In this document: positions 26,401 to 37,532 of the stretch, one piece after another
Layout: every line of letters begins with the position of its first letter
Numbering within the stretch: position 1 is the first letter of the stretch
From: Liolophura sinensis
Lineage: Eukaryota; Mollusca; Polyplacophora; Chitonida; Chitonidae
Length of the DNA stretch: 64,000 nucleotides
Reading direction: 5' to 3'
Assembly: GCF_032854445.1 (NCBI RefSeq)
Contig: NC_088301.1
Coordinates: 746,001-810,000, forward strand
The notes under the pieces: generated by a model
What the model was told of the DNA's origin: nothing
What the model saw: only the letters and a program-made list of their open reading frames with translations
Databases searched by the model: none
Position numbers and translations under genes: made by a program

Positions 26401-27018
26401 ATAACAGGAATGTAGAGCGGCGTACTCACTGTGTACATGAGGCTGACAGATAGCAGGAATGTAGAGCGGCATGCTCACTGTGTACATGAGGCTGACAGAT
26501 AGCAGGAATGTAGAGCGGCATGCTCACTGTGTCCATGAGACTGACAGATAGCAGGAATGTAGAGCGGCATACTCACTGTGTACATGAGGCTGACAGATAA
26601 CAGGAATGTAGACAGGCATGCTCACTGTGTACATGAGGCTGACAGATAGCAGGAATGTACAGCGGCATGGTCACTGTGTACATGAGGCTGACAGATAGCA
26701 GGAATGTAGAGCGGCATACTCACTGTGTACATGAGGCTGACAGATAACAGGAATGTATAGCGGCTTGCTAACTGTGTACATGAGACTGACAGATAACAGG
26801 AATGTAGAGCGGCATGCTCACTGTGTACATGAGGCTGACAGATAGCAGGAATGTAGAGCGGCATGCTCACTGTGTACATGAGGCTGACAGATAACAGGAA
26901 TGTAGACAGGCATGCTCACTGTGTACATGAGGCTGACAGATAGCAGGAATGTAGAGCGGCATGGTCACTGTGTACATGAGGCTGACAGATAGCAGGAATG
27001 TAGAGCGGCATGCTCATT
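23493..27018. repeat. 49-bp minisatellite, about 72 copies
   Basis: The unit is catgaggctgacagataaca followed by ggaatgtagagcggcatgct and cactgtgta. Monomers vary at a few fixed places: ataac/atagc, gtagagcggc/gtagacaggc, atgctc/atggtc/atactc, and catgag/catcag. The gtagacaggc variant recurs at spacings of three or four monomers (147 or 196 bp) in 24.3-24.7 kb, so short higher-order units are present. Minus open frames of 81-85 codons repeat through the array and are not genes. Confidence 0.98.
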
Positions 27019-27264
27019 GGGCCGGATGGTAGGAGGAATGCCGGACGGTAGGAGGAGAGCCGGATGGTAGGAGGAGAGCCGGATGGTAGGAGGAAGGTTG
27101 GATAGCAGGAGGAAGGCCGGGTGGTAGGAGGGAGGCCGGATCGTGGGAGGAAGGTCGGATAGCAGGAGGACAGCCGGGTGGTAGGAAGAAAGCCGGATGG
27201 TAGGAGAGCCGGATGGTAGGAGGAAGGCCGGATAGTAGGAGAAGGGCCGGATGGTAGGAGGAGG
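27019..27264. repeat. 19-bp minisatellite, about 13 copies
   Basis: Units of gccggatggtaggaggaga begin immediately where the 49-bp array stops, with no unique spacer. Confidence 0.93.
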
Positions 27265-27740
27265 GTTGATTTGGTCTGTACTGTTAATTAATTACTCAAT
27301 CTTAATTACTAGCCTGTAAAGTATTTAGCGCATTCGTGACAGAATCGCGTCAGTTTCCGCTGTATTCTAGCATCTACATGCCAGGTTACATCGCGGGTAA
27401 CCTTTACATAACCAACGTCACGGGCTCCGGCAATGAGCTCTCGGTATTTGTAAATAATTGAGCAGAGAAACTCGGAGAAACGAGGGCGGAGTGAAAAACG
27501 CGTCGTTAGAATATACCAGTAAATTACCGGGAGAGAGACAAGCTGGGTGTTATCTCAGTCTGATGGATATATATGTACCTATACAAACGTATTGTCCGAC
27601 CGTATCTTTCAATATCGAGGCTAGATCAGCTGCGCTTTGTGGTCCATATCAACCCAAGCAGTTAATCGGCCAGCACAACCAGTATAACAAGATATAGACA
27701 GCTACAACTGGCACGATATACAGGCTCTGCAGTCCAACAC
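27265..27740. other. Unique spacer, no supported gene
   Basis: The open frame at 27458-27697 is unrecognised; nothing else seen. Confidence 0.45.
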
Positions 27741-28083
27741 AGGGATATATCCTTTGCTACCCAAGCTGCACAGATATATCCTTTGCTATCCAAGCTGCAC
27801 AGATATATCCAATCCATCCAAGCTGCACAGATATATCCAATCTATCCAAGCTGCACAGATATATTCAATCTGTCCAAGCTGCACAGATATATCCAATCTA
27901 TCCAAGCTCCACAGATATATCCAAGCTATCCAAGCTGCACAGATATATCCAAGCTATCCAAGCTGCACAGATATATCCAATCTATCCAAGCTGCAAAGAT
28001 ATATCCCACCTATCCAAGCTGCACAGATATATCCAACATATCCAAGCTATCCAAGCTGCACAGATATATCCACGCTATCCAAA
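27741..28083. repeat. 28-bp minisatellite, about 12 copies
   Basis: The unit is ccaagctgcacagatatatc plus caatctat, with one unit lengthened by an extra catatccaagctat segment near 28035. Confidence 0.95.
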
Positions 28084-28857
28084 CTCGCTATACTAGGGAT
28101 ATCATTCTTTTAAGAAATGTACCCAAAGAAGTCATAACTACAGAACGCTGCCCTTTTATATGTGCACGTGATGTCACCCACTCATACACCACATCGTCTT
28201 AAATGCTAATCTAAGGCTTTCTCAGTTTTACACAAACATACTGAACTGAATTTGTAATCTGGCACAATATTTAACACAGAATATTTCCTGATGTTTTGAT
28301 GGAGTGCATATCAACTCAAAATAGAACTAATATTCAGGAAAGGTCTATTTTAATCTATCTTTTTTCACACAGCCAATTTCCCTGAAATGCTTGCCTTGCG
28401 TTATACATGTAGGCCTTCTACATTTTATCCTACCAAGAATCTCCCAAAAGTTAAAATTTTGTTATCTTCTTTTCCAGGATTATTTCTGAAATTGCAATAA
28501 TACATATTTTTCTGTCTACAATTATTCGCTCATAAGAATTTTGCCTGAAAGCAAAAGCAACAGAGTATACTGTCGAAAACTAATCTCAATCTCATTTACA
28601 TATCGTTCCTGATTGAAATTAGCACAAGTCTGCATGTATATTGTTTGTTGCTAAGCGACGGACAGACAAAGGAACAAGGAATACAGCTGACCAGATGTCT
28701 GCATTCATTTTCTCGCCTACCGCGACTTGTTACGTTTAAAACCACACGTATACACCTACTACTTATCGGATTTTCGACGTAATCTCGGGTGACGAGGACT
28801 CACAACGGTTTTGGGAATGATCAATAAACATCAGATCGATCAGGAACGCGTCGCGGA
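28084..28857. other. Unique AT-rich sequence, nothing recognised
   Basis: No gene or repeat seen. Confidence 0.5.
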
Positions 28858-29109
28858 TTATCTCCCTTTGTAACACTTTGGCATCGGTACAAGGAATGTA
28901 GTTGACGTCACCAGGTCATTGCACGGATCTGTAGTCTCTGTCCGTAGTTTAAGTGAATGCTTGCAGTCAACGCTTCGTGCAAATGAACGGTCAAAATCCA
29001 GACAACGAGTAGATTCAAGAGCATTTTGGATGCACCTTGCAAGGCTTCTTCCACAAGTAATCTGGGAGTTTCGCTTACCAGAAGTAACCAGATAGTCAAA
29101 GTATGAAAA
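28858..29109 (-). CDS. Candidate terminal exon of a cysteine-rich protein
   Basis: On the minus strand an acceptor-like gttaagttttgttacag is followed by an open frame of about 83 codons to a TAA. The peptide has six cysteines (in contexts TCGRS, RCIQN, RCLDF, DCKHS, PCNDL, KCYKG), a pattern that would suit a secreted disulphide-rich domain, but I recognise no family. There is no ATG in frame, so it could only be a downstream exon. A donor-like gtaagc inside it (about 29073) offers an alternative much shorter exon. Chance remains likely. Confidence 0.25.
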   Translation of the reverse strand, partial: FSYFDYLVTSGKRNSQITCGRSLARCIQNALESTRCLDFDRSFARSVDCKHSLKLRTETTDPCNDLVTSTTFLVPMPKCYKGR

Positions 29110-30956
29110 CTGTAACAAAACTTAACTCACCAGCTTAACAGTTTGGTTTTAGTTCTTATCTCCGACGCACATTCAATATTCTAGACGGATTTATAACAAA
29201 ATCAAAACACTTGATTTCAAACTGAAAGAAAATGTCACAAGTCGGAATCGAAATCCCAACCGAATATACCAATCAGGCCCCCACATATTTTTGTATCACC
29301 TATAACATGCAGATACGTCAATGCTAAATACACCAGATATAGTATGTACATGAGAGGCAGACAAGGGGCGTGTTGTCAGATACACCGTTATACATCCGGA
29401 ATCCCGCGAGATCAGCGCATTAAGGTAGATGTATGGTTATATCAACTCATCTAATAACGACAGGTGTTCATGGCATCCCACCACCTTTTCCATAGCAGAC
29501 GTTTCCCTCTGAGGTTTGGCTGTGACGTACAAGAGACTGTGTCTGTGCTATAAGGGGTATTGGGGCTGGGAGGAATGGGTGACGTGTACAAGCCTTATCT
29601 CAGCATCTTACTATCGATAGATTAGATCACCTTGCACATTAAGCCCGCGTGGGATTTCTCAGCGGGGAAGGTCAGGGCATACTTTTCTCCGCGGACACCC
29701 TTAGTCCGTTGTTTAGCGGTACATCCAATAAAAGGCCGGGGCACGTAGAAGGTTATAACTCTCCATTTCGAACCCCGATGGAACTATATGTCTACAGACA
29801 TTTTCATGGGATCAGCAGATGTACAGCATGCAGCTACTAACCCCTAAGGCACCGCCCCAATCACTCCCCCCTCCTCCCCACCTCCTCTCGCCTCTCACTC
29901 CACTTGGTCTTCCCTAACAAACGACCTCTGGCCTCCCTGGTGCTCCTCTCCGCAAATATGGCCTCTTCTCCGACACCCTTCTATCAAAAGACGCTATCAA
30001 ATCTCCGACAGCTCAGCTATTCTGCTTTACATCAGTCTGTCTTTAGCTACAAGAGCCCCCTGGTTATTATTGCCAATTTCGCAGTCAAACGCAATATATT
30101 TGGGCTGAGATGTGGGCGGGTGAATGAGAAGAGGCAGACGATCCCGAGAGTGATCCTAGTCCCTTCACTTCGCCCTCTCCTTCCAGACGCACGCGTCCGC
30201 ATAGCCAATGCTCACTGCACTCTCGGTAAAGTCCGCCACTTACTGTTCGGCAAAGAACGACACCTTTCGACTTTAAAAGTGACGCCATTCGGCAACTGAG
30301 AAAAGTGAGCTTTGCCTGCGATAAATCTTACACTAGAACATATCTGTCAGGACAGAAGCAGGAACATGAGCATAAGTGAAAGCTATAAAGGCTCGGTGAA
30401 TAATTACAGAAGATCGTAGTGTCAGTCACCTGGACAGTTATAATCTTCACCTCGTATCACCCCTGCTAAAAACATGGACTTTTCCAGGTTTTCCTTGGAA
30501 GCTCAGGGACAAATGAACGGTTCAACAAGAGAGAAAAGTTAATACTATGTAGTGTGCATGAACCGGTTGAAATGTCATATGGTTGAATTAGCTAACGTGG
30601 AATTACACATATTAATCCACGGACTGCATAACTTTCCTCGAAATGTTACCGTGCGTAATAGGCACCCATGAGCCACTGAGTTGTTAAGAAAGCGTCCGGT
30701 CTTGTATTTTTGATTTCTTCTCAGTAATTTATGAGGTCGCTTGTCTGTCGCCACGTGACATTATCCATATAAACGTCAGCTACAGAGGTAGAACAGTTTA
30801 TATATGGTCATAAAGGAGCGCTTGTTACTTCTAAACTGAAGGTTGTAATTCATTCCGGGGATCGAGAAGTCAGCCAGCATAACACTGTTACAACTGAAAC
30901 ATGACAGTGGGGAAAAAAACGTGTAACACTGCTGTACTGTATCGCAAAATGAGCAA

Positions 30957-30958
<2 letters not shown>
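29110..30958. other. Unique sequence, no supported gene
   Basis: A pyrimidine-rich tract lies at about 29856-29910. The plus open frame at 29904-30299 (131 codons) and its minus counterpart show no recognisable domain. Confidence 0.4.

Positions 30959-30994
<36 letters not shown>
30959..30994. repeat. (TG)n microsatellite
   Basis: About 18 uninterrupted TG dinucleotides. Confidence 0.97.
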
Positions 30995-30995
<1 letters not shown>

Positions 30996-31217
30996 TATTG
31001 TGACGTGCTTTACAGGCATAGAGGTCGTCCCTGACATGGGCTGTAGTACGTTAATGTGTTTGTCACATAGTGAGGCTAGGTGCGGTGATTTCCTTCGAGC
31101 TGTGACAAGTGTCGTGAAGAAATCGCCGTCGTATTAACGAAATGAAATACATAAATCAAATAAAAATGTAAAGCAAATACTTTGACATGACAACCTGTGT
31201 TTACCCTGTAAGACAGT

Positions 31218-31231
31218 CTAAGTGTGTGGTT
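31218..31231. repeat. Target-site duplication, left copy
   Basis: ctaagtgtgtggtt, identical to 31510-31523. Confidence 0.93.
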
Positions 31232-31509
31232 GGGCCTCCGTGGCTCAGTCGGTTAGCGCGCTAGCGGTGCATAATGACCCAGGAGTCTCTCAGCAATGCG
31301 GTCGCTGTGAGTTCAAGTCCAGCTCATGCTAGCTTCCTCTCCGGCCGTACGTGGGAAGGTCTTCCAGAAATCTGCGGATGGTCGTGGGTTTCGTCCGGCC
31401 CCTGCACGTTTTCCTCCCACCATAATGCTGGCCGCCGTCGTATAAGTGAAACATTCTTGAGTAGGCCCTACGGCGCAAAAGACCAATCAAATAAATAAAT
31501 AAATAACTA
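31232..31509 (+). mobile_element. Complete tRNA-derived SINE, second family
   Basis: The element opens with gggcctccgtggctcagtcg-gttagcgcg, a tRNA-like head with a consensus A box (tggctcagtcgg) and B-box-like gagttcaagtcc at about 31311-31322. The body holds ccggccgtacgtgggaaggt and gcgg-atggtcgtgggttt; the 3' domain holds caccataatgctggccgccg-tcgtataagtgaaacattct-tgagta, then caatcaaataaataaataaa as a tail repeat. A perfect 14-bp target-site duplication brackets it. This is a conserved-domain SINE of a kind common in mollusc genomes; I do not assign a published family name. Open frames at 31274-31498 and 31329-31538 lie in it and are spurious. Confidence 0.96.
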
Positions 31510-31523
31510 CTAAGTGTGTGGTT
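31510..31523. repeat. Target-site duplication, right copy
   Basis: ctaagtgtgtggtt, directly after the aaat-repeat tail of the SINE. Confidence 0.93.
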
Positions 31524-32837
31524 TATACCAGGAAACAAGAGTCACGTGATCGGTCTGTTCTGACACGTGCAGAATGTCAATATCACATAATCAGTGTTAA
31601 TACACTCACTACATAACCAGGTTTGACTTAAGTGCTATTACAAAGTACAATCGTCGACATGTCGATGGTCTGAGATGATAAACCGAGCATTGCTACGACA
31701 TTGTGACATGAGCCTGGGCTCGCTTTACAAAATAGGGCCTTGATGCCTCGCTAAAATCTATAGTCTACAGAGCTACAACAGGAAGCTGATAAAAGGTTGT
31801 GACGTAAAAGAAACGACAGGCTGTAATACCACGGGCATTTTTCCAATGCACAATGTAGTCATGTTTGTACTGTAGCTCACGGAATCTACCTCTCGTCTCT
31901 CTCTCTCTCTCAACTCTCTCTGAAGCACACACAAAGCTAAAGCCTCCCGAGTACTGATGACATATAGTGATAGGTGACTCAACGCCCTTCACCATATTAA
32001 CGTGTTTAAATTCAGTGTGAACGACACTGACTTCTGGTGCTCTTCATCAGGACATGTTATACTCAAATTCAGTCAGGGTGTTCCGTCTATTTGTTGTAAA
32101 TGGAAGCTGCATGTTGTCCCAGAGGCAATGTTCTCCACTTTAGAAGTACCTTAGATGCCATAGATTCTGGATGCTGCGCGGAAGGAGATACCGCAGGGCG
32201 TATTACATGCACAACTTAGGGCATCCTATCCACAGGGCTATACGCTATGACGTCGAATGTCCAGTCTATACACATACTTACACTGGCTGAGATGTTATAA
32301 CAAAGCGACACCGATACAAAAGCTTACAACAACGTTATCGTTTGATTTCATGAGAAATATTGACATGCAGGCGGCAGTTTGTAGTCATAACCCGATTCGT
32401 GGCTAGGGTGCAGCGTGTCGAGGTTATGACGTTCAGAAAGTGAAAATTGCTCTAAGCATAGGAAATTCATTGATCAGATCTAAAGTGTCTGGCGCAAAGA
32501 AAGGTTCTGAAAGCAACCATGACGTACCAAAGTATTTACCCAAAACTAATGACGCGAGCTTTACCATGAAGTAGTCCCTGGGAGACATTTTCACGAAGCA
32601 ACGTACAAAGCTATCTCTCCTTATATATACACACTGTCTGAGCTGGAGCTCTATATTAAGATGTAGTTGGCGCAAACCACGGAAGAAAATCTATGTACGA
32701 AGTTTTGTGAATATGGTCTAAAATAATTACAAGCACACACCATTAAATAAAACATAGCCAGATAGATGCCACGGATGTCCTGGCACTGGTTGAATACCTA
32801 GGTGTAAAGTAATACCTTCCTGGGGTAGCTAGACACA
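31524..32837. other. Unique sequence with a short (CT)n tract
   Basis: A ctctctctct tract lies at about 31896-31922. Minus open frames at 31765-31995 and 32433-32675 are unrecognised. Nothing else seen. Confidence 0.45.
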
Positions 32838-33660
32838 ACTCATAAGCTAGCTATATTACTAGAAATGGTGTGACACTAACCCTGTTAACATTAGCCTTCA
32901 TCACAGTTCCAGCCTGTAACGTCCATAAGCTAGCTATTGAACCAGAGACGGTGTGACACTAACCCTATTAGCATTAGCCTCCATTTCAGTTCCAGTCTGA
33001 AACGTCCATAAGCTAGCTATAGCAACAGAAACGGTGTGACACTAAACCTGTTAACATTACCCTCCAGTTCAGTTCTAGTCTGAAACGTCTATAAGCTAGC
33101 TATAGCAACAGAAACGGTGTGACTCTATGACACTAACCCTGTTAACATAAGCCTCCATTTCAGTTCCAGTCTGAACGTCTATAAGCTAGCCATAGAACCA
33201 GAGACGGTGTGACACTAAACCTGTTAACGTTGGCCTTCATCACAGTACCAGTGTGCAATCCCCATAAGCTGGCTATAGAACAGAGACGATGTGACACTAA
33301 CCCTGTTAACATTAGCCTCCATCACAGTTCCAACCTGTAAGGCTCATAAGCTAGCTATAGCAACAGGAACGGTGTGACACTAAACCTGTTAACATTAGCC
33401 TCCATTTCAGTACCAGTCTGAACGTCTATAAGCTAGCTATAGCAACAGGAACGGTGTGACACTAAACCTGTTAACATTAGCCTCCATTTCAGTACCAGTC
33501 TGAACGTCTATAAGCTAGGTATAGAACCAGACACGGTGTGACACTAACCCTGCTAACATTAGCCTCTATCACAATTCCAACCTGTAAGGCTCATAAGCTA
33601 GTTATAGGACGAGAGACGGTGTGACACGAACCCTGATAACATTAGTCCTTGTCACAGGCT
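32838..33660. repeat. About 84-bp tandem repeat, about 10 copies
   Basis: The unit runs cataagctagctatagcaac - agaaacggtgtgacactaaa - cctgttaacattagcctcca - tttcagttccagtctgaaac - gtc. One copy near 33120 carries a short extra gactctat insertion. Two adjacent copies at about 33350-33510 are nearly identical. Confidence 0.95.
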
Positions 33661-33819
33661 CTGATTTACAGTGGCAATCCTCGCTATAAATCCATGACAA
33701 CATTCAGGTAATGTTTAACTACAGTCAGTTATAGAGCACAAATCTCAGAATAAAATGTTTGCTCAAGGTTTATGTCTGAGTCAAACAAATCAACCGCGAC
33801 AGGATTGATTAATTAATGG

Positions 33820-33850
33820 AGTGCTTGTTCTTTAACGCCATATTCACTTC
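33820..33850 (-). mobile_element. Possible SINE tail relic
   Basis: gagtgcttgttctttaacgc-catattcac resembles the minus-strand form of the tail of the SINE at 19798-20155. Only about 30 bp match, with several changes. Confidence 0.3.
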
Positions 33851-34270
33851 TACGATGGCGACAGTTTGGTAAAGGGTGGCGAGAATACATGCTTACCTGG
33901 ACATTTTCAACAGTGTGCTAGGAAGAAAATGTAAGTGACATAAAAGTGAGCTTATACTGTAATCTTCACAGTCCAGAACGAAGCGAGGTTAATCAGGAAA
34001 TGACATTGATGTGTTCTGTAGCAAAGACTTTGAAACGACACATGGGTAATGACTAGCTGATGATCAGCGCATCCAGTTCCTCACCAGTACAGACTAATAC
34101 TGGGTATGCTCAAAGGTGGATATTGAATATCAGTATTTGGCATGGGGGTTAATGTGCTAGTCTTCACATGTGGCATACAATGCTACAAGAGAAAAAAACG
34201 CCGAGACATGAGAGCTATAACAAAGAATATAATGGTGATATAGACCATCACCTAACTCATTTTTTTAGGT
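33851..34270. other. Unique sequence, nothing recognised
   Basis: No gene or repeat seen. Confidence 0.5.
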
Positions 34271-34405
34271 GTGACGTGCTAAAGCTGGACATTTTAAACC
34301 GGTTGATTCATACATGTGACGTGCTAAAGCTGGACATTTTAAACCGGTTGATTCATACATGTGACGTGCTAAAGCTGGACATTTTAAACCGGTTGATTCA
34401 TACAT
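34271..34405. repeat. 45-bp repeat, three identical copies
   Basis: gtgacgtgctaaagctggac followed by attttaaaccggttgattca and tacat occurs three times with no difference. In the open frame at 34168-34419 it would read as a 15-residue repeat. Complete identity points to very recent expansion. Confidence 0.97.
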
Positions 34406-35585
34406 GTGGACCAAGTTAAATCTTGTCGGATATCTGCATGCATGTTACTTGGATCCTTGAACACATGCCCTCATTGAACAGGCATGGTGGCAGAACATGA
34501 TATGGCGTTTGCATGACAAAGGTAGTGGTTTGTATGGGAGTTTATGCAAGGGGTTGGGGTGGCGCAGTGAGAGACAGCGTCATAAGATCTAGGCCACTTA
34601 GTTCAGTGAGAGACAGCTTCACAAGATCTAGGCCACTTAGTAATGTGCTTTATTACATCATAGGTTCCGACGAGGACTAGATATTCCTCACACAGTAATG
34701 CTGATTTTGGTGTCTCTGTACACTAAGTTCTCCGTAATATACTTTCCAGAATAAGATTCTACACAATCTGTAGTTTCCTTAAAACGAAACTACAGTTTGA
34801 CAATAGGGCGACATCACAACTACCTCTTTACACAGGGTAATGTTATATCAAAATGTCCACTACAGTATGACACCAAAGACGGTAGACACGTGTATCATCA
34901 CAGGGCAATGTTATATCAAAATGTCTGTATATATCAAAATGTCAGTATATATCAAAATATAAGTATAATTCGTGTGAGTGTGACCACCAAAGACGGTAGA
35001 CACGTTTACCACGTTTATATCAAAATGTCCACGACAGTATATCACGATGTGAGTACACAGTATGTCCACTATCACACGGTGATGTTATATAAAATTTGTC
35101 AACTACTGTATAACACTGTTTGAGCATGTCCACCAAAGCTCACATGTTAACTGACATAGGGCATATAATGTCTGTCAAGCTCAGATGGGCGTGACGGAGA
35201 ACACGTGTACCACTGCATGTGAATCTATTCTTGGGTACTGGCCAGATTACAGAAAGTAAACAGGTAATCAAACGCACTTTATTTCTTGATATAAGTGATA
35301 ATTGGCATATGTAACACAACACAACATTTGTACGTGAAGAACATTTGGCACATGTCGTACAGCTAGACGTTTCTTGGAATGTTGTACATGCACTTATGAA
35401 TACTTCGCATATGTGTTATGTAACCACGTTTGGCATTTACAGTACTAACACTTGTGTAGCTAGGGCATATTCTACAAATATTATCTGGCTTATACGAAAC
35501 AAATAAATATGTATATCTGGCATACAAGCGGTACGCCTACAGGCGCAAACTAGCATGTCTTGAAACTACGCGTACGAATTATTCG
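34406..35585. other. Mostly unique sequence with diffuse short repeats
   Basis: A roughly 50-bp duplication with gtgagagacagc-tcacaagatctaggccactt lies at about 34568-34642. Between 34800 and 35110 loose copies of a unit with atgttatatcaaaatgtc and aaagacggtagacacgt are visible, too irregular for a fixed period. No supported gene. Confidence 0.5.
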
Positions 35586-35888
35586 ACATATGCGGTACAA
35601 CTGTTTTTAATTGCCATATATGGTACATAGGGAGTGCAACTACGTGTGTTTATTTGCCATATATGGTACATATGCAGTGCAACCACATGTGTTTATATCA
35701 TATATGGTACATATGCCGTACAACTACGTGTGTCTATTTGCCATGTATGGTACATATGGCGTACAACTACGTGTGTTTATTTACCATATATGGTACATAT
35801 GCCGTACAACTACGTGTGTCTATTTGTCATATATGGTACAAAGACAGTACAACTATACCTGTGTTTATTTGGCATACAAACGTTACAG
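35586..35888. repeat. About 43-bp minisatellite, about 7 copies
   Basis: The unit is ggtacatatgccgtacaact followed by acgtgtgtttatttaccata and tat. Three plus open frames (35611-35907, 35634-36044, 35654-35998) arise from it. Confidence 0.93.
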
Positions 35889-36120
35889 GTACAAATGTGT
35901 ACAATGAGTATATACACGTTTCAGCTGTGTACATGTACATTTGGTACAAAGATGTTTGTACTGGAACAGATTGGAAACGTATGTACACCTGGCGATGATG
36001 TGATACAGAAACCTTCTAAAATGTCTACATCGTTCCAATGTTAACATCAGGGATACTGATGCTGAGTGTTTGCAGTGTAAAAACATGATTATATATAGGT
36101 ATATAGGTAAAGGTACTCAC

Positions 36121-36250
36121 AGAAATCTTGTTGCTTCTGGTGATGATGGTGATGATGATGATGATCGGATTCACCTTTAGCTCCGTGGTCACCGTGTTTG
36201 CCATGACCCCCGTGCTTCTGGCCGAATATTTTATCAATAAAATGTGACAT
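36121..36250 (-). CDS. First coding exon of a histidine-rich protein
   Basis: On the minus strand an ATG at 36250-36248 opens 43 codons ending at a consensus donor (ttct|gtgagta), so the intron would be phase 1. The peptide starts MSHFIDKIFGQ, then has a Gly/His/Lys-rich segment (KHGGHGKHGDHG), an acidic GESD and eight consecutive histidines followed by QKQQDF. His-rich runs of this kind bind metal ions in many proteins, but the family is not recognised and no function is assigned. There is no signal peptide. Upstream on the same strand, an adenine-rich 5' leader and a possible non-coding exon and promoter lie at about 37050-37140. The next exon was not found; unspliced, the frame would stop near 36089. 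The run of His codons is itself a trinucleotide-like repeat, so a chance open frame is possible, but ATG, composition and donor together make a real exon likely. Confidence 0.6.
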
Positions 36251-37140
36251 TGTGAAACAAGAAAAAAAAAAACAACAACAACTGTGGATATCCGAACAAG
36301 TCACACAGAGAAATCCGAAGACAGGAGTAAGATCCCGTGAACCACGTAGTGACAGGTGTTTGTACCCGTATTGTGAGAACGCTCCACGTAAAACACGGCA
36401 AATCCTACCACAGGTCAGTTATAAGGGCATCGAGGATTAGGTCAGGCTCCGCAGTAATATGTGTTAATCCGCAAAGACTGAGTCTCAAGACGTAGAGTCG
36501 GTAATCCGTAAGTTGTGATACGGCAGGGGCTAGACCTTGACTGCTTCAGGCGACTCCAACTCTCGCAACACGTGCTCCATTTGTCTGAAAGTAAACAGAG
36601 AGAAGCAATAAGAGAGACTGGCCAGACAGATGGTATGTGTTCGGGACGATGCCTACACATTATATTGGTGCTACCGATGGTATCTCTTAGTGATAATACT
36701 AATACAAATTACATAAATATGAGACCGCATGTGTAGGCGAATTTGAACGTTGTCCTCGGTGAAACGGTCGGCTCACACTGCCTGTCCAGTTTAGTATTAG
36801 GGGAAGTGAACAGCTTGACAGCTCGAGCTGCAGCCTGCACTCTACTGACGAAGATCGGACTCTAGCTGGTTATCGATGAGACTCTGCAGGGCTGCCCGTC
36901 TGGGCAGCGTCGTGTAGGGAGAGGAGCAGGGCCCAATGCCTCACGAAAACACGACGCACGTCGGGCGGAGGGCCGCACGGTCAGCCGGAGAAGTCAGAGG
37001 GAGTTACTGTACCTCTCAGCGAAGAGAATGGAGTGCTGTGAGTTATCTTGCTGTTAGCTGGCTTACCGCTATACTACCACTCACCCGCACAGACTTCTCT
37101 CGCTCTGCTTCATAGTCCACTGGAGGCTTATACTAAACGC
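36251..37140 (-). promoter_or_regulatory. Possible upstream exon and promoter of the His-rich gene
   Basis: On the minus strand a TATA-like gtataag at about 37126-37132 is followed by donor-like sites (gcgg|gtgagtgg and gcg|gtaagcc) near 37065-37085, and strong acceptor-like sites occur at about 36588 (ctctgtttactttcag) and just before the ATG (ggatatccacag, near 36291). This would suit a short non-coding first exon and an intron of several hundred bases. All of it is inferred from splice-like motifs; without transcripts the structure is uncertain. Confidence 0.25.
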
Positions 37141-37503
37141 GTGATATAATTCGAAGGGAAAACAAATGAAAGTTACTATAAATATAACGCCGCGCAAAAA
37201 TCAGACATTCCCCGATAGTAAATTACCTGGCTATCCACATAGGCTGGATTGACAGTATAAGATCGTACACTACAAGGAGAAAACTGGCCTATAGATGTCT
37301 GCCGCCACTGCCGGGGATGTATTTAGGACTAGGGTCAGGCGTGGGTGGGGCATTATAGGGTGTCAGAATAACAAAGATTTTCAAAGCACTCAGGTATACG
37401 TCAAAGTTACGGTACGGGACATCTACAGGTAATATACACAACACATCTGTATGAGCGGTTAACAGCAACGACCTTCACACAACTGTTTCCAGAAGGCGTA
37501 AAA
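37141..37503. other. Unique sequence, nothing recognised
   Basis: No gene or repeat seen. Confidence 0.5.
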
Positions 37504-37532
37504 GTACGGCGTAAAACAACAATCAAATAACT
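37504..37532 (+). mobile_element. SINE 3' tail fragment, second family
   Basis: gtacggcgtaaaacaacaat-caaataa matches the final 28 bp of the SINE family at 31232-31509 (its consensus end being acggcgtaaaacaccaatca-aataa). A B-box-like gttcgatcccagc lies 30 bp downstream but is not clearly linked. Confidence 0.55.

Noticed and set aside
23493-27018. Regular repeats resembling a CRISPR array
   Set aside because: Units are directly head to tail with no unique spacers, and no cas genes or prokaryotic context exist. It is a minisatellite.
31274-31538. Open frames with a conserved-looking peptide, also seen at 38872-39139
   Set aside because: Both lie inside copies of the same SINE; the similarity is that of the SINE and not of a protein.
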